Notes under the pieces: model-generated
The model's input: only the letters and a program-made list of their open reading frames with translations
Told to the model about the DNA's origin: nothing
The model's database searches: none
Virus record (IMG/VR): IMGVR_UViG_3300050014_000185
Location: 1 to 35,655 of that record
Source: a virus
Direction: 5' to 3' (one strand)
Length of the DNA stretch: 35,655 nt
Shown: piece by piece, positions 6,252-15,432 of the stretch
Numbering within the stretch: the stretch's first letter is position 1
How the letters are laid out: every line of letters starts with the position of its first letter
Position numbers and translations under genes: made by a program

Positions 6252-6770
6252 TTACCCTAATGTGATAGGACTTTTTGGCTTGAATTCAAGGCTTGTCGTA
6301 GACATCGCAATGCCCAACTCTTGCACAATATGACCCGCTGTGCTTGGTACTGTTAGTGATGCAGCACCAACAGAGCTATCGCTAAGATAGTATCGACTTC
6401 CAGCGGTCAAAGAAGAAAGCTGTGTATTTGTTTGGCTTAGACGGTACACAATATTCGTCGCGGGAGAAGTCGATGCAGTCAACACAAATCCATCAGCTTC
6501 TTTCGCTGGATTCGTCGCGTCTGCATTTCTAGCTGTAACTACGCCAGCATTTGAGTAGACATTTACAAATGCACCAGCTGCTAGATTTTCAGATGTTACC
6601 ATGGTATCGGCTTCGGGAGCCATACCCACAGGCATCAACGAAGAGTCAAAATGTCCTGTCGAGTCGAGAGCGGAGATCTGGTTAGCATTTGCACCACCAG
6701 CAGACGTTTGTGTTGCCGCTTGTTCTGTAAGAATTCCAGAAGCGAGTTTGATGTATTTATTTGCTGCCAT
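6252..6770 (-). CDS. Phage structural protein (172 aa), fibre/decoration type
   Basis: The N-terminus MAANKYIKLASGILTEQAAT, the segment NANQISALDSTGHFDSSLMP and the C-terminus ending in KPKSPITLG match a widespread phage virion protein usually annotated only as structural or fibre-associated. The middle part (AGAFVNVYSNAGVVTARNAD, DGFVLTAS, SRYYLSDSSVG) is a beta-rich domain resembling DUF2190-like capsid decoration modules. It lies between two collagen-containing fibre genes, with 3-bp and 16-bp gaps, and is probably assembled with them. Decoration and fibre roles are both open. Confidence 0.6.
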   Translation of the reverse strand: MAANKYIKLASGILTEQAATQTSAGGANANQISALDSTGHFDSSLMPVGMAPEADTMVTSENLAAGAFVNVYSNAGVVTARNADATNPAKEADGFVLTASTSPATNIVYRLSQTNTQLSSLTAGSRYYLSDSSVGAASLTVPSTAGHIVQELGIAMSTTSLEFKPKSPITLG

Positions 6771-6786
6771 TTTTTTGATCCTTGCG

Positions 6787-8157
6787 TTATGCGGTTATGA
6801 TTGGTGGGAACAGGTTTATTGCAATCTTAGTCGAAGAAATTGCCGTTGCAATTTGTCGCACGAATGGAAGCCCAGTAGCAGCAGGGTCTTGAGTCAACCC
6901 ACCATTTACGGATTGGTAAATAGGAAGATTCGGAGTCCAAGCCCAATATGATAATGTCATAATTCCAGAATATTGAACTGTTGCATTCGCACCAGCGATA
7001 GCCGCGCCTGTGGTAATTCCGATTGCGCTTGTTCCGTTTGACGCGACAAGAAGGCTACTCGAATCAACCTCTACAACAGTCTCACCGCTGATGTCGTTAC
7101 TACCCACGGTAACGGTAAATGTTTCTGAGAAAGAAGGGCCAGCGGGGCCAGTAGCACCAGTATCTCCCTTTATTCCAGTTAGCGCATGTCCAGCGAATTC
7201 GTACGACGCGAATGCGGTGTTAAAGTTCGATCCGAAATATATTTGATCTCCAACAGCAACATCAATGATGCAAGTTACGCCAACAGTACCTTGCATACCA
7301 TTTGTAATTTCTACACGAGCGGGATAAACGACATTTCCAGTAGATGACTTTTTGACGATTCCGAATCCAAAATCATTGGTCAGACCACTTAGATTTAAGA
7401 ACGAAGCAGTTCCGCTGAATGACCATCTACCAGCAGTAGCACAAGTAAAAACAAGAGTCGATGAATTCCATTGAGCACTTTGACTTGTTAGCGTTTGGCT
7501 CGTATAGTCAGGAGCATACCAGTTTAATTGTTGCGGGTCTAAATAGGTGATTGATGGTAATGGAGTCGCCCATGTATAGGCATCAAATCCCCATTGATTA
7601 AATGCCTCTTGTGTACCAGTAATAAAAACAGTTGATCCAGCATCACCCTTGTCGCCTTTTTGCCCTGTAAGTCCAGTATATCCGCGAGCACCTGTAGCTC
7701 CCGTAGCTCCCGTTGCACCCGTAGCACCGTCTGCTCCCGTAGCTCCCGTTGCACCCGTAGAACCGTCTGCTCCCGTAGCTCCCGTAGCACCCGTTGCACC
7801 GGTTGCGCCAATATTTCCTTGCTCTCCTTGGATTCCCTGTATTCCTTGTGTCCCGATTCCACCAGCAGTAGACACATTGGTAAAAGTTCGAACTGGGTGT
7901 CCATCTTCTCCAAAAGTCTCCATGAAATAATTAATTGAAGTATCAAGTTTTAATTGACATCTTCCCGAAGCATCTAAAACTATTGGATTGGTATTTAGAT
8001 CTCCGTTTTGGTTGTAGGTTGGAGCATCAAGTAAGGTCGATTGATATTTTGTAACGAGAGTACCAAACGATAGAGGCGTAATGCCATCTATATCAAAAAA
8101 GATGGTATCGAAAAATTGCGGATACATAAGCGTTGGCATCTCAAACCTCAATATCAA
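6787..8157 (-). CDS. Tail fibre with N-terminal adaptor and collagen-like repeat
   Basis: The first 90 residues ([46 protein letters not shown]) match the short N-terminal adaptor domain found on podoviral tail fibres and spikes, and are visibly related to the N-termini of the two large spikes upstream. About residues 100-170 are Gly-X-Y triplets ([16 protein letters not shown] and variants, then [10 protein letters not shown]), a collagen-like trimeric stalk. A C1q-like beta domain follows (about 220-330: [24 protein letters not shown]), then a short second GATGPAGP and a C-terminal domain. I infer a trimeric host-binding fibre. The gene starts 13 bp after the 921-residue spike ends. Confidence 0.75.
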   Translation of the reverse strand: MILRFEMPTLMYPQFFDTIFFDIDGITPLSFGTLVTKYQSTLLDAPTYNQNGDLNTNPIVLDASGRCQLKLDTSINYFMETFGEDGHPVRTFTNVSTAGGIGTQGIQGIQGEQGNIGATGATGATGATGADGSTGATGATGADGATGATGATGATGARGYTGLTGQKGDKGDAGSTVFITGTQEAFNQWGFDAYTWATPLPSITYLDPQQLNWYAPDYTSQTLTSQSAQWNSSTLVFTCATAGRWSFSGTASFLNLSGLTNDFGFGIVKKSSTGNVVYPARVEITNGMQGTVGVTCIIDVAVGDQIYFGSNFNTAFASYEFAGHALTGIKGDTGATGPAGPSFSETFTVTVGSNDISGETVVEVDSSSLLVASNGTSAIGITTGAAIAGANATVQYSGIMTLSYWAWTPNLPIYQSVNGGLTQDPAATGLPFVRQIATAISSTKIAINLFPPIITA

Positions 8158-8170
8158 AAATAGAAACTAA

Positions 8171-10936
8171 TCAATGGTACAGGTCAATAAATACGCTCTT
8201 TCCAACGCCTGAGAGATCGGAAAGAAGGTTTATCGAATGATCGAATGCAAACATAATCGTTTGATGGGAATGCTGATACACAAGGCTTTCTAAAGCTCCA
8301 TCAGAAGGGCGCATAACCTTAACCCCGCTCATAAGTTGCTCAACGAACGCGCTGCAATATCCAAATGCATCAACAGGGGTGGAACCGTCAATCCAGAATA
8401 TGTTAGCTGAATCATCATGCAAAGAATAATCTGTTTCAGTTGGCAATTCTAAAAACATGAATGGACTTGATCCAGAATCAAGCTGAATGTTGTACTCTAC
8501 AAATCCTCTAGTCGCTGGATTCCTCATGTTTTTTGCAACGGTGTTGTTGGTGAACAAGGCGTAGTGCCTTTTACCTGTTGCAGCCAAAGCACACGACCCC
8601 CCCACACTCGTTGACATTTGAATGGAATTCCAGTAGGTCGAATAGCTACCTACAAACGCATTCGATGAGATCAAAGCCACTGCAATAAGGGTATTCAGTG
8701 TTGTCGCATTTAGCACGATAGGAGTTCTATCTGCGTCCGTTCCTTCGAGCTTGTTTCCGTGCGCGAGGAATGAAATTATTCCCGCATTGTCGCTTATCTC
8801 AAAAGTCAATCCTAAAATCTTATTCGCGCAAATCATCGGGAAGCCAATACAATCAAGCGACCACGTACCACCAGCCGTTCCAGATAGCTTATTGTTTACG
8901 ATTGTTATCGCTGGTGTGTTTGGTGCGTGGAACTCTGCTTGTATTGATTCATTATCGTGAATGCTGATTCCTTGCGAAAATAATGTGGGGCTTTGTATAA
9001 CGTAATCACATAAGATATTGCTGCGACTTATTTCAAAAAATCCACTCCTAGTACCTGTCTGAGAAACGAATAGGCTACACGATGGCGCACCAATCGTTCC
9101 AGCAAAATCAACTTGGTCTAGTCTTGTAGTTGCATTATTCGCATAAAGCAAAGAAGACCCTTCGGGAGCAGTAACGCTAAGATCATATAAGCTTATTTCC
9201 CACCCTGAGACGGTGAGCGCGGGGAATGCTCCACCAATGGTTATTTCTCCGTTATGGATAGCAAGCAAAGGGAAACTAGCTGATGCTGTGGAGCTTAATG
9301 TACATGGCAATGAGCATAGGTCTAGTTCACCAAATCCAAATGCTCCAGAGTTTGCCTTTGCACATGCTAAAGCCCTTTTGAATGCTGTATTCTGTTGGCT
9401 GGTTGACGCTCCATTAGGGTAGAACCAAGCAATCAAAGAAGGCTGGTTCAGGAATGAGAATCCGTCTGAATTCACTACTCCAATATGGGGAAGCTGTGCA
9501 GCCAGTAAATCAACAGGATTCGCGGTAGTAGCTCCTTGCAAAGTACCTCGCTCCCAAAAGAAATTTAAGTGAACAGTTTTTTCGTTCGAGAGAACTGTTG
9601 AAAAGTTATTGATTGGCAAGTCAAGAATGAACCGCGCTTGCTTTGTCAGTCTTGGATAGATGCTTGTAACGACATACGAAAGGTCTATGCTCTGTGTCTC
9701 ATCAGCGAAAGATGAAAACCAAGATGAACGAATCACATGATACTGAATATCAAGGCGCGTTAGGTCACCAGTAAAGACGGAACCTGTAAGCGTTGGCTCA
9801 AGAGTTATTGACCCCATGGCGGCCAATTGTAGCCGATGCGCTGCACTTGCTGTCATGGTGATGTAGTTATTACCGCGAAACACTATTTGCTGTGGCATGA
9901 CTAAATCCGCGCTGAAAGCTCCAAGATCATAGGTTTGGTCAACAACAACCGTATAGCATGGAGTCAGATTCGCAAGCATCACTTCCCAGCGCGAACCACT
10001 ATCATACCCAACCCTGCAACCCCACCAAGATGGGTCTACTTCAAATCCATTTCTAGGGCGTGTAAAGGCTGGTATTACATCGCCTACACTTCCATATAGG
10101 TTTCTGAAAACAAGACCTCTTGGAATATCCGCGATGTCTCCAAATGAGAAAGTTAGTGTTCCGCTGGATAGGTTTTCAAAACTCACGCCTTCGTCAAGTT
10201 TTACAGGGACACCAAAAAACAATGATCCGTATGTATTGAGCTGATAAACGCCACCCGCAAAATAAATTGTCGAAGGCGAAAGAGGGTCTATCGTAGGAAC
10301 AGATCGAATCACATTAAACCTAGATGTCATATCTCCCGAACGGTCTGGGATAATGCCATAGATTCGAGCATCAAGCATATCCGTGGAACCTAAGCGAAGT
10401 CTCCAACGACCCACTGAGGTTACAGAGCTTTGAATGGTCATTCCACCATCATCAGCCATAGAGCTTGTTACATCAAAGAAATAGTCTCGCGAGAAAATGT
10501 CACTTTCTGCGTAGTACCCCAAAACAATGCAGTGAATAGCTGTTGCAGGGTCTAGTAAGCGCAAGGCTGCAACAGTTGTCACAGTGCTTACAACAACGGT
10601 ATCTTCTGCTGGTATAGGCTCATCAAGCCCCCATTCTTCCCACTGATTATCATCACGCCAAAACTCTGCGGGGTCGGTTAGGTGATTTAATCCAATGAAC
10701 TTTTTTGCATAGACTAAGCTACCACCAACGCCAAGAAATATTTGAAATTCTGAACGTCCATTACCGTCCAGCATGATCTCATTTGAGTCAAATGGAATGG
10801 TAAGGGCATCATCTTTGAACGGAATCTTAGGAACAAGCGTATCTATATCTACATAGGTCAATTTACCATACGACAAAGGAAGTCCATTGCTATCAAAATA
10901 GACCGGTCGCTTATCAACGCTTGCAACGAATGGCAT
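8171..10936 (-). CDS. Large tailspike/fibre protein B (921 aa)
   Basis: The N-terminal adaptor (DKRPVYFDSNGLPLSYGKLT and NEIMLDGNGRSEFQIFLG) would attach the spike to the tail. A conserved block at about residues 120-200 (VLGYYAESDIFSRDYFF, GRWRLRLGSTDMLDARIYG) leads into a long Ser/Thr/Asn-rich region with the periodic short strands of a right-handed beta-helix. The last residues are SVFIDLYH. Related segments run in the same order through the upstream 941-residue protein, so the two are tandem paralogues. Beta-helix spikes of podoviruses bind and often cut surface polysaccharide; I cannot identify catalytic residues here. The start shares one base with the paralogue's stop (TGATG). Confidence 0.75.
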   Translation of the reverse strand: MPFVASVDKRPVYFDSNGLPLSYGKLTYVDIDTLVPKIPFKDDALTIPFDSNEIMLDGNGRSEFQIFLGVGGSLVYAKKFIGLNHLTDPAEFWRDDNQWEEWGLDEPIPAEDTVVVSTVTTVAALRLLDPATAIHCIVLGYYAESDIFSRDYFFDVTSSMADDGGMTIQSSVTSVGRWRLRLGSTDMLDARIYGIIPDRSGDMTSRFNVIRSVPTIDPLSPSTIYFAGGVYQLNTYGSLFFGVPVKLDEGVSFENLSSGTLTFSFGDIADIPRGLVFRNLYGSVGDVIPAFTRPRNGFEVDPSWWGCRVGYDSGSRWEVMLANLTPCYTVVVDQTYDLGAFSADLVMPQQIVFRGNNYITMTASAAHRLQLAAMGSITLEPTLTGSVFTGDLTRLDIQYHVIRSSWFSSFADETQSIDLSYVVTSIYPRLTKQARFILDLPINNFSTVLSNEKTVHLNFFWERGTLQGATTANPVDLLAAQLPHIGVVNSDGFSFLNQPSLIAWFYPNGASTSQQNTAFKRALACAKANSGAFGFGELDLCSLPCTLSSTASASFPLLAIHNGEITIGGAFPALTVSGWEISLYDLSVTAPEGSSLLYANNATTRLDQVDFAGTIGAPSCSLFVSQTGTRSGFFEISRSNILCDYVIQSPTLFSQGISIHDNESIQAEFHAPNTPAITIVNNKLSGTAGGTWSLDCIGFPMICANKILGLTFEISDNAGIISFLAHGNKLEGTDADRTPIVLNATTLNTLIAVALISSNAFVGSYSTYWNSIQMSTSVGGSCALAATGKRHYALFTNNTVAKNMRNPATRGFVEYNIQLDSGSSPFMFLELPTETDYSLHDDSANIFWIDGSTPVDAFGYCSAFVEQLMSGVKVMRPSDGALESLVYQHSHQTIMFAFDHSINLLSDLSGVGKSVFIDLYH

Positions 10937-13761
10937 CAGTTTCCCTCGTACATGTCAATGTAAACGCCATAAGTAAGTAGTACGGCGGGATCTGTGATTA
11001 TAGGCAAATTTTCGAAGCGCAAAAGTACACCATTGTTGTAACCTACACCACCTAATGCATGGCTATCCTGTACCGATTCAAAACCAATAAACCGAGGGAC
11101 ATTTGGCAGCAAGTCAGCCGTTGGACTTACGTTTATTTCCCTGAATGAATCTGGTGATAGCGAATAAGGCAAACAAAAAATACCGTTGTTGTCATAGAAA
11201 TCCATGAATGCACGTACGTCGCTTATTGGTCGAATCTTTGGGTTCTGAACTGATCCGCGAGTACATGGTACATAGATATTTGCTTTCGCGCTTGCATTGT
11301 CAGTCATGCAAATTTTATGCGAAAGCATAGTTGTTGAAAAACAATTCGACCACATGGATTGAATACCAACCCCTGCAATACCCAGCTCATTTGGGGTGAA
11401 AGATATTGCGATTAATGGAGTTGTAACCGAACCAGTCCAAGAGTTTTCTGAACAGATTGCACCAGCAAATACAGTGTTTACCGTCCTTGCCTCATAAATA
11501 ACACGGCTATACTTTTTGTCTGTACTTTCAAACTGATTTCCAGAAACAATAGCATCGATGAATCCAGCGTTGTCGAGAATAAAAAGATCGCACTGATAGA
11601 ATCTATTTTCCTCAATCAATCCAGAATCTACGCAAGATAGCTGATACTTTCCAACTACTCCACCAGTTATTTTGTTGTTGTTCAGGCGAACACAGCAATA
11701 ATCAGTAAGCAAGTCGCCTACAAGATTATGATTATCGTGTAGGTTAAGATTTGACATTCCAGATTCGGCACTAACGATATACCCCGCCTCAATATGGCAG
11801 CGCGAAATATCGCAATACGTAACAGATCCACCTGTTAGCACTTCGACCAAACTAGCCGATAGAGCCGTACTATAATAAGATGAAAAGTCGCATGATTCGA
11901 CGGTTAGAGAGTCAACAGAACCGCCAGAAGATACTGATACCAATGGCGCATTGTTTGCCGAACTAATCACGTTCACATTGAAGAAATCAAGACGAGGAAT
12001 AGAAGAGGAGACCTGAACCGCTGGGTAATTCACAGACATCGATAGAAAGCCGTTCTGAACTTTGCAGCCCAAAGATGTTCCCGATGTCGTAGCGGGTAAA
12101 TTGATCGTCAAATTACGTCCGCACAACTCAAGAATAGATCCACTATGAAGGGCTGAATTTATTCCCGATACCCAAGCGTTTGTAAGTTGATCCGTGGTTG
12201 CAGAAGGTGGAATCCACCAAGGTATAAGAGCCTTGTCACAAGCAACAATGAAGCCATTTGTACCAAAGATATATTCGTTTCCAAAGTCTGAATTCGTAAG
12301 CCATACATGGCCTGAACCAGTCTTCTTTGAAACCAAACCGTACTCATGTTTGAAAATGACATTTGCTGTCATTAATTGGCTGGTTCCCAAGTTGCTGAAC
12401 AGGCTTACTGGGTGGTCAAAAATGAATGGCGTGTTCTGAGTAATTACAACAGTGCCCGAATTTTGACCGTTCGCATTTATGAAAAGATAGTCCAGCGGAC
12501 TAGTATTCCCATCGCCTACATCATCGGCAAACCAAGAAGACCGAATCTCTTCATAGTTCGTAAATTTGAGATAGGAGTAAGCACTAGAGCCGATTGCAGG
12601 GCCTTGAAACAGAACACCACGATGTACAGGAGGATTTGAATAGTAGGTGACGGACGTGTCGTTTATGATTCTACCAGAGCCAACAAATTCGATATAGTGG
12701 GCGAACTGATTTAAAATAAATCCACCAGTCCCCTCAAACCGAATTGTGTTTGGTATAGAGAAATCTTGTGTAAGTACGCTAATCGTAACTCGGCTATCGC
12801 AATAGAGAATGTAGTTAGCGTTTACGCTTGCCACAGCAATGCGCAGCCTTTCCCCTTGATCGCTTGACGTATTTACGACTCCAAGCCAAGCAAGATTCAC
12901 TTCTGAATTATCGGTATCATTTAGGAATTGAATCGTTACAGTGCCGGGACTAAAGCCAGCCTTCAAAGGCGCCGTTCCAAGTATCTTGAACGTGTTCATG
13001 AATTTTAAAGTGTAGGTAGTTGAAATTGCTTTGTTCGAGAAATAGACTCCTAAGTCTAATTTCGTTATGCAATTCAAATACTGCGTATCATTTCCAGCGA
13101 CGCAATACGTTCCCTGCGGGAAATAAAGAGTCTGTGGAAGAAACTTATTTGCTGCAATCTGCGCTTCGGCTTGATGGATAGAGCCGTTACGTGGTGTTGA
13201 TCCACCTGCGATTGCGCCAAAGATTCGCACGTCAAGGACATCGGTATTTCCGAGGCGAAGAATCCACGATCCAGCACCACCAGAACCGCGCTTGATTACC
13301 GTACCGCCATTCCCCGCTTGCGTATCTCCTGTGACCCATTCGTAGTATCTGGTATATAAGTCACCCTCTGAGTAATATCCAAGCACGTAGGCACGTTGAA
13401 ATAGGCTAGTGTCAATTGCTGCGAGTGCCGCGATTGTCGCAACATTTGTAATGTTCGTGATTGACGTTGCTGTTTCTGGTACGATTCCGTAATCGTCCCA
13501 CTGATTGTCATGGGTTACCGATCCAAACATAAATGACTGGATCGTGTATGCACCTTCCCCAAGATAAATTTCTGTCGGCGTTCTTCCATCAATTCCAAGA
13601 ATCTGAGGATTCAAAGCCGCAACGGTTCGCGCTGCATCGGTATAAACAGTCTTCGGGGTAGTTGTGCTACCATGCTCAAAATAGGCAATAGAACCGTTCC
13701 TAAGCGGGAGGCCATCGGAACCAAAATATACAGGGCGTTTATCGGTCGATGAAACGAACAT
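10936..13761 (-). CDS. Large tailspike/fibre protein A (941 aa)
   Basis: Paralogue of the next gene. The adaptor reads DKRPVYFGSDGLPLRNGSIA, NPQILGIDGRTPTEIYLG, GAYTIQSF; the second block reads VLGYYSEGDLYTRYYEW and SWILRLGNTDVLDVRIFG. After that come TLYFPQGTYCVAG (entry to a beta-helix typical of spike and pectate-lyase-like folds) and long repeats of short strands with Asn/Ser/Gly turns (SCDFSSYYS, SRCHIEAGY, NHNLVGDL). The C-terminus is VYIDMYEGN. It probably forms a trimeric spike recognising host surface polysaccharide; depolymerase activity is possible but unproven. It abuts the internal-protein gene at 13762, and its stop is fused to the start of the second spike. Confidence 0.75.
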   Translation of the reverse strand: MFVSSTDKRPVYFGSDGLPLRNGSIAYFEHGSTTTPKTVYTDAARTVAALNPQILGIDGRTPTEIYLGEGAYTIQSFMFGSVTHDNQWDDYGIVPETATSITNITNVATIAALAAIDTSLFQRAYVLGYYSEGDLYTRYYEWVTGDTQAGNGGTVIKRGSGGAGSWILRLGNTDVLDVRIFGAIAGGSTPRNGSIHQAEAQIAANKFLPQTLYFPQGTYCVAGNDTQYLNCITKLDLGVYFSNKAISTTYTLKFMNTFKILGTAPLKAGFSPGTVTIQFLNDTDNSEVNLAWLGVVNTSSDQGERLRIAVASVNANYILYCDSRVTISVLTQDFSIPNTIRFEGTGGFILNQFAHYIEFVGSGRIINDTSVTYYSNPPVHRGVLFQGPAIGSSAYSYLKFTNYEEIRSSWFADDVGDGNTSPLDYLFINANGQNSGTVVITQNTPFIFDHPVSLFSNLGTSQLMTANVIFKHEYGLVSKKTGSGHVWLTNSDFGNEYIFGTNGFIVACDKALIPWWIPPSATTDQLTNAWVSGINSALHSGSILELCGRNLTINLPATTSGTSLGCKVQNGFLSMSVNYPAVQVSSSIPRLDFFNVNVISSANNAPLVSVSSGGSVDSLTVESCDFSSYYSTALSASLVEVLTGGSVTYCDISRCHIEAGYIVSAESGMSNLNLHDNHNLVGDLLTDYCCVRLNNNKITGGVVGKYQLSCVDSGLIEENRFYQCDLFILDNAGFIDAIVSGNQFESTDKKYSRVIYEARTVNTVFAGAICSENSWTGSVTTPLIAISFTPNELGIAGVGIQSMWSNCFSTTMLSHKICMTDNASAKANIYVPCTRGSVQNPKIRPISDVRAFMDFYDNNGIFCLPYSLSPDSFREINVSPTADLLPNVPRFIGFESVQDSHALGGVGYNNGVLLRFENLPIITDPAVLLTYGVYIDMYEGN

Positions 13762-15426
13762 TTAACGCTCCGCTGGGTAGTCTGTTCCTGTTCCGTAAAT
13801 ATCGTCAAGGCTTCCAGTTCTCGTTTTTAAATATTGAGACAAACTAGACCCCAAATAAGGAGAAGCCTTTGATGCGTCGTAGATCATAGCCGCACCGCCG
13901 GGAGTAGATAATAATTTATTTCCCCCAAGAGCTTCTAGCATATATTTTGGTTCAACGGCAAGAGCCGCGATCTTATCCGTCAAAGATAGTGGGGCGTTTG
14001 ATCCACCAGTATTTGCGCGATTATTCGCAGCTTCAAGTAACGATAAATATGGTCGTTGTTGGCTTTCTTGCCCTCGAATCTCTGGAGTTTGTGACTCCAT
14101 CAATTGATTAACGCCTCTGCTGATTGCCTTTGAAACAGCTTCTGATTGAGGGGTTTGACTAGCACTAGAGCGCCCCCATTTTACAGCGGCCTGTTCTGCT
14201 TGCTTATCCGAAATAATATCTTTAGGGGTTACTCTTCCTTCAAGATACATTTCCATTTTTGATTGCCCTTGATCTGGCAACTTCGATAATGATGCTAAAT
14301 GATAAGGGTCATTTTGATAATAGTATCTTGTTTTTTCAATGTAGTCATCAATGGAATTGTAGGCGTCCTTCATATCAGCCTTTCTAATTCCAGAATCTTG
14401 TATTTTCTGCTTTGCCTGTTCTTTCAAATCATCAAGGCTAAATGTTTCATCTGATCCAGAAATATATTTTTGCTTTAAATCCTCGATGTCAGATACTAGC
14501 TTTTGCAAATTTCTTACGCCACCAGCAAACCCCTGAAAATAAGGTTGCAAACCCTCTTCAAGCATTCTTTCAAAAAGCTCTGGGTTTGGAGGTGTTGGAG
14601 CATTTAACATTGCTTGTTTTGGATTATATCGGTTAAACATTATTTTTTTTGCGAGTTCTTTTCCTGCAACGTCTCCGCCTTCACCAACGCCAAGAGGTAG
14701 TGCGGAGAATACGGACGTTAAGGCTGCTTCCGATGGATCTACCGACCCTTTTTCTGATTCTTGCGCTCCAATATCAGCAAGGGTAGATAATCCCGCTGAA
14801 AGTGGAACGCCATACAATGATGATAAACCACCCTTTCCAATTACATCAGAAAAAGATTGATTCGCGTTTTTTATTGCATCAATTTTATTTGCAGCTTTTC
14901 CAAGAAAATTAGCCGAGACTCCTTCGAGTCTAGCGGCTGGGGCTAGATTCGATAACATTCCAACAATATCATAAGCACCAGCGGTTCCACCACCACCAGT
15001 TGGATCACCAGCCTGTTCGGCCTCATATTCGTGCGGGACAATAAACTTAGCCAATCCACGTGCTGCTGCATCTCCTAGATCAGAAGCATATTTTTCAGAA
15101 AGCAAAGGCGTATGGCTTTCGTCATAGCTAAAATCAGGATTCAAATCAGGCTGAGCTTCATACTGTGCTTGCTTTATTGCCTTTGATTGATCTTCGATTT
15201 TATTTTTAATCGGCTCGTTGAGAATCTTTGTCGCTTCTTGCGCTTTTACCTTATTTTCATCATACGCTTGTTTCACCGCATTGAAATCAGTAATATCAAC
15301 GTTCCCAATGGGAACGAGTACCGTAGATTTATCGTATCCATCGCGCGAAATTAGAGCGTATGCATCGTCATAAGATGGTGCGATTACCGAGTGAAGTTGT
15401 CCATTTCCGACAAATGAATATTTCAT
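13762..15426 (-). CDS. Putative internal virion/ejection protein (554 aa)
   Basis: The product starts MKYSFVGNGQLHSVIAPSYD and then becomes highly charged and helical (VKAQEATKILNEPIKNKIED, AIKQAQYEAQPD). A Gly/Ala-rich hydrophobic stretch follows (about residues 130-260, including GGGGTAGAYDIVGMLSNLAP), then more coiled-coil-like sequence. No enzymatic motif is seen. In P22-like phages the genes between the tail hub and the tailspike encode proteins ejected with the DNA (gp7, gp20, gp16), and this gene holds the last such position. I infer a pilot or ejection protein by position and composition only. It starts 6 bp after the previous gene ends. Confidence 0.5.
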   Translation of the reverse strand: MKYSFVGNGQLHSVIAPSYDDAYALISRDGYDKSTVLVPIGNVDITDFNAVKQAYDENKVKAQEATKILNEPIKNKIEDQSKAIKQAQYEAQPDLNPDFSYDESHTPLLSEKYASDLGDAAARGLAKFIVPHEYEAEQAGDPTGGGGTAGAYDIVGMLSNLAPAARLEGVSANFLGKAANKIDAIKNANQSFSDVIGKGGLSSLYGVPLSAGLSTLADIGAQESEKGSVDPSEAALTSVFSALPLGVGEGGDVAGKELAKKIMFNRYNPKQAMLNAPTPPNPELFERMLEEGLQPYFQGFAGGVRNLQKLVSDIEDLKQKYISGSDETFSLDDLKEQAKQKIQDSGIRKADMKDAYNSIDDYIEKTRYYYQNDPYHLASLSKLPDQGQSKMEMYLEGRVTPKDIISDKQAEQAAVKWGRSSASQTPQSEAVSKAISRGVNQLMESQTPEIRGQESQQRPYLSLLEAANNRANTGGSNAPLSLTDKIAALAVEPKYMLEALGGNKLLSTPGGAAMIYDASKASPYLGSSLSQYLKTRTGSLDDIYGTGTDYPAER

Positions 15427-15432
15427 AAATTC

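Noticed and set aside
7539-7946. 135-residue minus-strand ORF over the collagen-like region
   Set aside because: An out-of-frame product of the Gly-X-Y repeat periodicity; the collagen reading continues the fibre gene.
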